64,000 bases of DNA from Megalobrama amblycephala (lineage: Eukaryota; Chordata; Actinopteri; Cypriniformes; Xenocyprididae): contig NC_063054.1 in assembly GCF_018812025.1 (NCBI RefSeq), forward strand, positions 26,852,856-26,916,855. The letters are read 5' to 3'. Positions 60,489 through 64,000 of this stretch are shown here, piece after piece (within the stretch, counting starts at the first letter, position 1; the number at the start of each line of letters is the position of its first letter). The position numbers and the translations under genes are program-made. Below the pieces are notes generated by a model. It worked only from the letters and a program-made list of their open reading frames with translations. It was not told the origin of the DNA and made no database searches.

Positions 60489-60763
60489 TTTTAATCTTCA
60501 ATATTATAGTAGGACTAATGTAGTAACTGACTCTCATGTATAGTTTAAAGCACTGAGGTTTTTTTTTATTTTTTAAATTTGACATGTCTGTACCTGATAT
60601 ATCTAAAATAATCAAAATCAAATCAAATTGAATCTGAAGTGAACCGAATCGCAAGCTTGTAAATCAGAATCTAACCATGAAATTTGTGTCAATACCCAAC
60701 CCAATGTAACAACATTACTGTTTTACTGTATATATGATCAAATAAATGCAGCTGTAGTGATCA

Positions 60764-61522
60764 TTAAAGGGATAGTTCACCCAAAAATGAAAATTTGATG
60801 TTTATCTGCTTACGCCCAGGGCATCCAAGATGTAGGTGACTTTGTTTCTTCAGTAGAACACAAGTGATGATTTTTAACTCCAACCATTGCAGTCTGTCAG
60901 TTGTATAATGCATGGCAATGGTAACAAAATCTACGAGAGTAAAAAAAACATGCACAGACAAATCCAAATTAAACCCTGCAGCTCATGACGACACACTGAT
61001 GTCCTTAGACACGAAACGATCCGTTTGTGCGAGAAACCAAACAGTATTTATATGGAATTGGATGTGGATGTGGAAAAACCATAGGCACAGCTGATGGTTT
61101 AAGTCGTACGTGATCCTCTCCTAGGTATGTAAAATCATCAGGGGAAAAATGATCGCTGCAGACCCTCAACAACTTTAGTACGTTAATGGGTTTGTTGATA
61201 TCCAGCCGAAGATCAATCAACCATAACATCCGGCGTACCATCCTGGACATAGTGGTGTTTTAGAGGTAAAAAATTATATAAATACTGTTCAGTTCTTGTC
61301 TGAGGGCATCAATGTGTCATCACGAGCCGCAGGGTTTAATTTGGATTTGTCTGTGCATGTTTTTTTTATACTCTCATAGATTTTGTTACCATTCACATGC
61401 ATACGACTGACAGACTGCAATGGTTGGAGTTAAAAATGATCATTTGTGTTCTACTGATGAAGTCACCTACATCTTGGATGCCCTGGGGGTAAGCAGATAA
61501 ACATCAAATTTTCATTTTTTAA
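60764..61522. mobile_element. TTAA-flanked foldback MITE with a broken right terminus
   Basis: Starts TTAAAGGGATAGTTCACCC; the right half mirrors it (CATCTTGGATGCCCTGGGGG, AACATCAAATTTTCATTTTT) but stops before the expected GGGTGAACTATCCC; TTAA is still present at 61519-61522. The host repeat reads across: TCAAATAAATGCAGCTGTAG (left) and GAGACTTCCTTCAAAAACAT (right). Confidence 0.88.
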
Positions 61523-62744
61523 GAGACTTCCTTCAAAAACATTAAAAAACCTTTAAAATCCCCTTACCATACCGATTGATCATTTGAAGGGCAGTGAAGT
61601 TCATGCAAGTTCAATGTAAGTAAGTTTATAAAGACAGAAAATACAGCACATCTATGCTAAAGTGGAACATTAAATGATTTGAGCTAAATGAATTCGTGAA
61701 ATCAGTGGAGGAGAAGAACATTTGAGAAATCAATAGTATTGCCCTGCAAGCACTGAAAGAATCAAATTTCATGTGTTTTTCTGCTGTTCAAACTATAAAT
61801 GATCAGATTTGAATTGAATGTGCAACAGTAATTAGATTTGGGCTGCCAGTGTGAACAAAGCTTTCGTCTGACTCAGTCACAGAACTGCACATGGCCAGCA
61901 CTATTACTCAATATCCACAGAGGAAATCTGATTTGTGATTCAGTGCGCTCAGCACTCATCCATTCATTGAGCTCTTTGTGTATTGACTGCTCCTATTGTG
62001 AGGAAATCGTGCTCTGCAAAACAGAGATGGTAGAAATGTTGTTTCAAGTTCAGGCAGGTGGAGTTCTCATAGTACAGCAATATATTTTTTATATTAAAAA
62101 AAAAAATTACATTTTATTGACCATGATAGAAGAAAACATCTTTTCCCAGAATGCCTCAAGGTCTTAAATTCAGAGCCAGAAACATGAATGAATTTGAACT
62201 TTAAACAAACAAGTGAGAATGTATATGTTTTTGCTCATTTTTGAATATTTAGTCATGTTATTCTAATTCAACTAACAACAGAATTGTTTGTTGTGTGACT
62301 ATTACATTTCTTTCCAATTCCTCTTTCGTCATTCAAGTTTCAGTTCAACTTCTACTGTACTGTGTGTTGTGGCCAGTTTAATTCAAATTCACGTTTATGA
62401 ACCGAAAGGGAGCCAATTCTATAATTGTGAATTTGTGAACACTGGGTCACTGAGTGCGGCCTTACACAGAGATCAGTGTCGAAACAGAGTCTGTGGTTTT
62501 ATGACAGGCTGGTATTTGAAGAATGATTTGAGTTCAAATCTTTTCTGGTTTTCATTCAATCAGTAACTATTTACAAGCAGGAGAAGCAGCTCTCAAGATC
62601 ATCAATCATACAGATATAGATTCTCATAAACAGATATACACACACTTGCACACACACTGACAAATGCTCAACAAACCAGACTAAAAACCAAACAGAAAAT
62701 CCTGTGCAAATGAAATACTTTAAGATGTGATAGAAAATAAATTT
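61523..62744. other. No gene seen
   Basis: 61523-61570 completes the host repeat of the MITE; the rest is AT-rich sequence with 60-109 codon frames lacking domains. Confidence 0.5.
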
Positions 62745-64000
62745 TAAACTTTATTCCTTCCTATTTGTCTGTCGTCCTTCCTTCATTTCTTCTTTCCTAA
62801 CTGTTTCTCTGTCTTTCTTCTTCTTTTTCTTTATGTCTTGGTGTCTGTCTGTCTGCCATCTTCCTTTTTCCTTTGTCTCTGTCTCTGTCAGTCTATATTC
62901 CTTTTTTTCTGTTTGTTTGTCTGATTTTCTTCTTTCCTTCTTCTGTCTTCTTTCCTTTTTATGTTTAACTTCCTTCCTTCCGCTCTATCTTCCTTCCTTT
63001 CTGTCTGTCTTTATTCCTTCTTCCATTCTGTTTGTCTCTCTCTTTCTTTCTTCCTCTCTGACTTTCAGAGCTTCTTTCCTTCCTTTCTGTTTTATGTTTT
63101 CCTTCCTCTCTTTTTCTCTGTCTGCCTCTCTGTATTCTACCTGCATACTATCTGTATAACTTCCTTCCTGTCTGACTTCCAGCTTTCTTTCGTTTTTGTC
63201 TGACTTCTTTATTCCTTTCTTTTTGTCTGACTTTTTTTCTGTTTGCTTTTCTTCCTGTTTAACTTCCTTCCTTCCTTCCCTTCCTCTCTGTCTATCTTCC
63301 TTCCTTCCTTCCTTCCCTTCCTCTCTATCTTCCTTCCTTCCCTTCCTCTCTGTCTATCTTCCTTCCTTCCCTTCCTCTCTATCTTCCTTCCTTCCCTTCC
63401 TCTCTGTATATCTTCCTTCCTTCCTTTCTACTTGTTTAACTTCCTCTTCACTCCTCTCTGTATGTCTTCATTCTTCTTCCATTATTTGATAGTCTTTCTT
63501 CCTTCCTCTCTAACTTCTTTCCTTCTGTTCTTCCTTTCTGTTTGTCTGTTTTCCTTCCTCTCTTTCTGTCTGTATTCTACCTGTGTCTAACTTACTTCCT
63601 GTCTATTTTCCTTCCTGCATACTATTTGTATAACTAACTTCCATCTTGTCTGACTTCCAGCTTCCTTTCTTTTTATCTGACTCCCTTCTTCCTTTCATTT
63701 TGTCTGACTTTCTTTCTGTCTTCCTTCATACCTTCCTTCCTTCCTGCCTTTCTTCGTTCTTGTTTAACTCCCTTCCTTTCTGTTTAACTCCCTTTTTTCT
63801 GTTTAACTTCCTTCCTTCCTTTCTCTTCACTTCCTCCTTCCTGTTTGTTTAACTTCCTCTCTTCAATCCTCGCTGTCTTCATTCCTTTCTTTTTTTCTTT
63901 TTGTCTGTCTATCCATCCATATTCAATGCTCTCTATCTGTCTATCTGTCTGTCTTCCTGTCTGTTTGACCTTCCTTCCTTCCTTCCTTCCTTCCTTCCTT
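62745..64000 (+). repeat. Long polypyrimidine tract (TTCC/CTTC/TCTG words)
   Basis: About 1.25 kb of nearly uninterrupted C/T on the plus strand, with CTTCCTTCCTTCC blocks, TCTGTCTG blocks and a ~30-40 bp higher-order pattern CCTTCCCTTCCTCTCTGTCT around 63270-63420. It continues beyond the window. Frames over it translate to Ser/Phe/Leu repeats and are not genes. Confidence 0.95.

Noticed and set aside
62833..63852. Several 68-115 codon frames rich in Phe/Leu/Ser resembling membrane proteins
   Set aside because: Translation of a polypyrimidine tract; all three frames are open in the same way.

Overview
The window looks like one chromosomal segment of a bony fish, most likely a cyprinid (zebrafish/carp group). 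The grounds are a vertebrate N-Myc exon at the left edge, a very high load of cut-and-paste DNA transposons and miniature derivatives, fish-type Tc1/mariner and IS630-like transposase relics, and simple repeats typical of that group. Species and repeat-family names are inferred from recognition; no search was run.

The only host gene I can support is the 3' end of mycn (2-652, + strand). It begins inside the acidic-region/last-exon part and carries the complete bHLH-leucine zipper and stop, followed by an AT-rich 3' UTR with an AATAAA at 1632. The remaining ~62 kb contains no host coding exon I can defend. In other vertebrates a large gene-poor region lies beside MYCN, so this is probably the start of that desert. 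A few repeat-poor patches (12.3-12.6 kb, 26.58-26.95 kb, 33.0-33.2 kb, 57.0-58.5 kb) have clustered transcription-factor-like motifs and are the best guesses for regulatory DNA.

The rest is a dense record of mobile elements. (1) At least 13 non-autonomous elements are flanked on both sides by TTAA and start TTAAAG, resembling T2/Kolobok-type (or piggyBac-type) elements. The largest family (~960-986 bp) has six copies: 14.4, 28.1, 30.9, 33.8, 55.5 (inverted) and 59.5 kb. (2) TA-flanked Tc1/mariner-type elements include a Tc1 with ~245-bp inverted repeats and a broken transposase (18.5-20.1 kb), a three-level nest holding an IS630-like transposase relic (34.8-38.4 kb), and small MITEs. (3) Two solo LTRs with 5-bp target duplications lie at 6.4-7.6 kb and 39.9-40.1 kb. 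(4) A near-perfect palindromic hAT-like MITE sits inside another element at 45.3 kb.

Large tandem arrays are a (GGAT)n-containing minisatellite of ~30 units (38.4-40.85 kb), a 132-bp repeat whose period is a multiple of three (52.4-53.7 kb), and a long polypyrimidine tract at the right end (62.75-64.0 kb). Several insertions sit inside other repeats and allow the empty sites to be read, giving a relative order of events. I see no CRISPR array, rRNA, tRNA, operon or previously undescribed multi-gene system. The most novel-looking observations are short reading frames conserved between copies of the ~970-bp TTAA family, the three-layer transposon nest, and the inverted repeat that brackets the Tc1 element.
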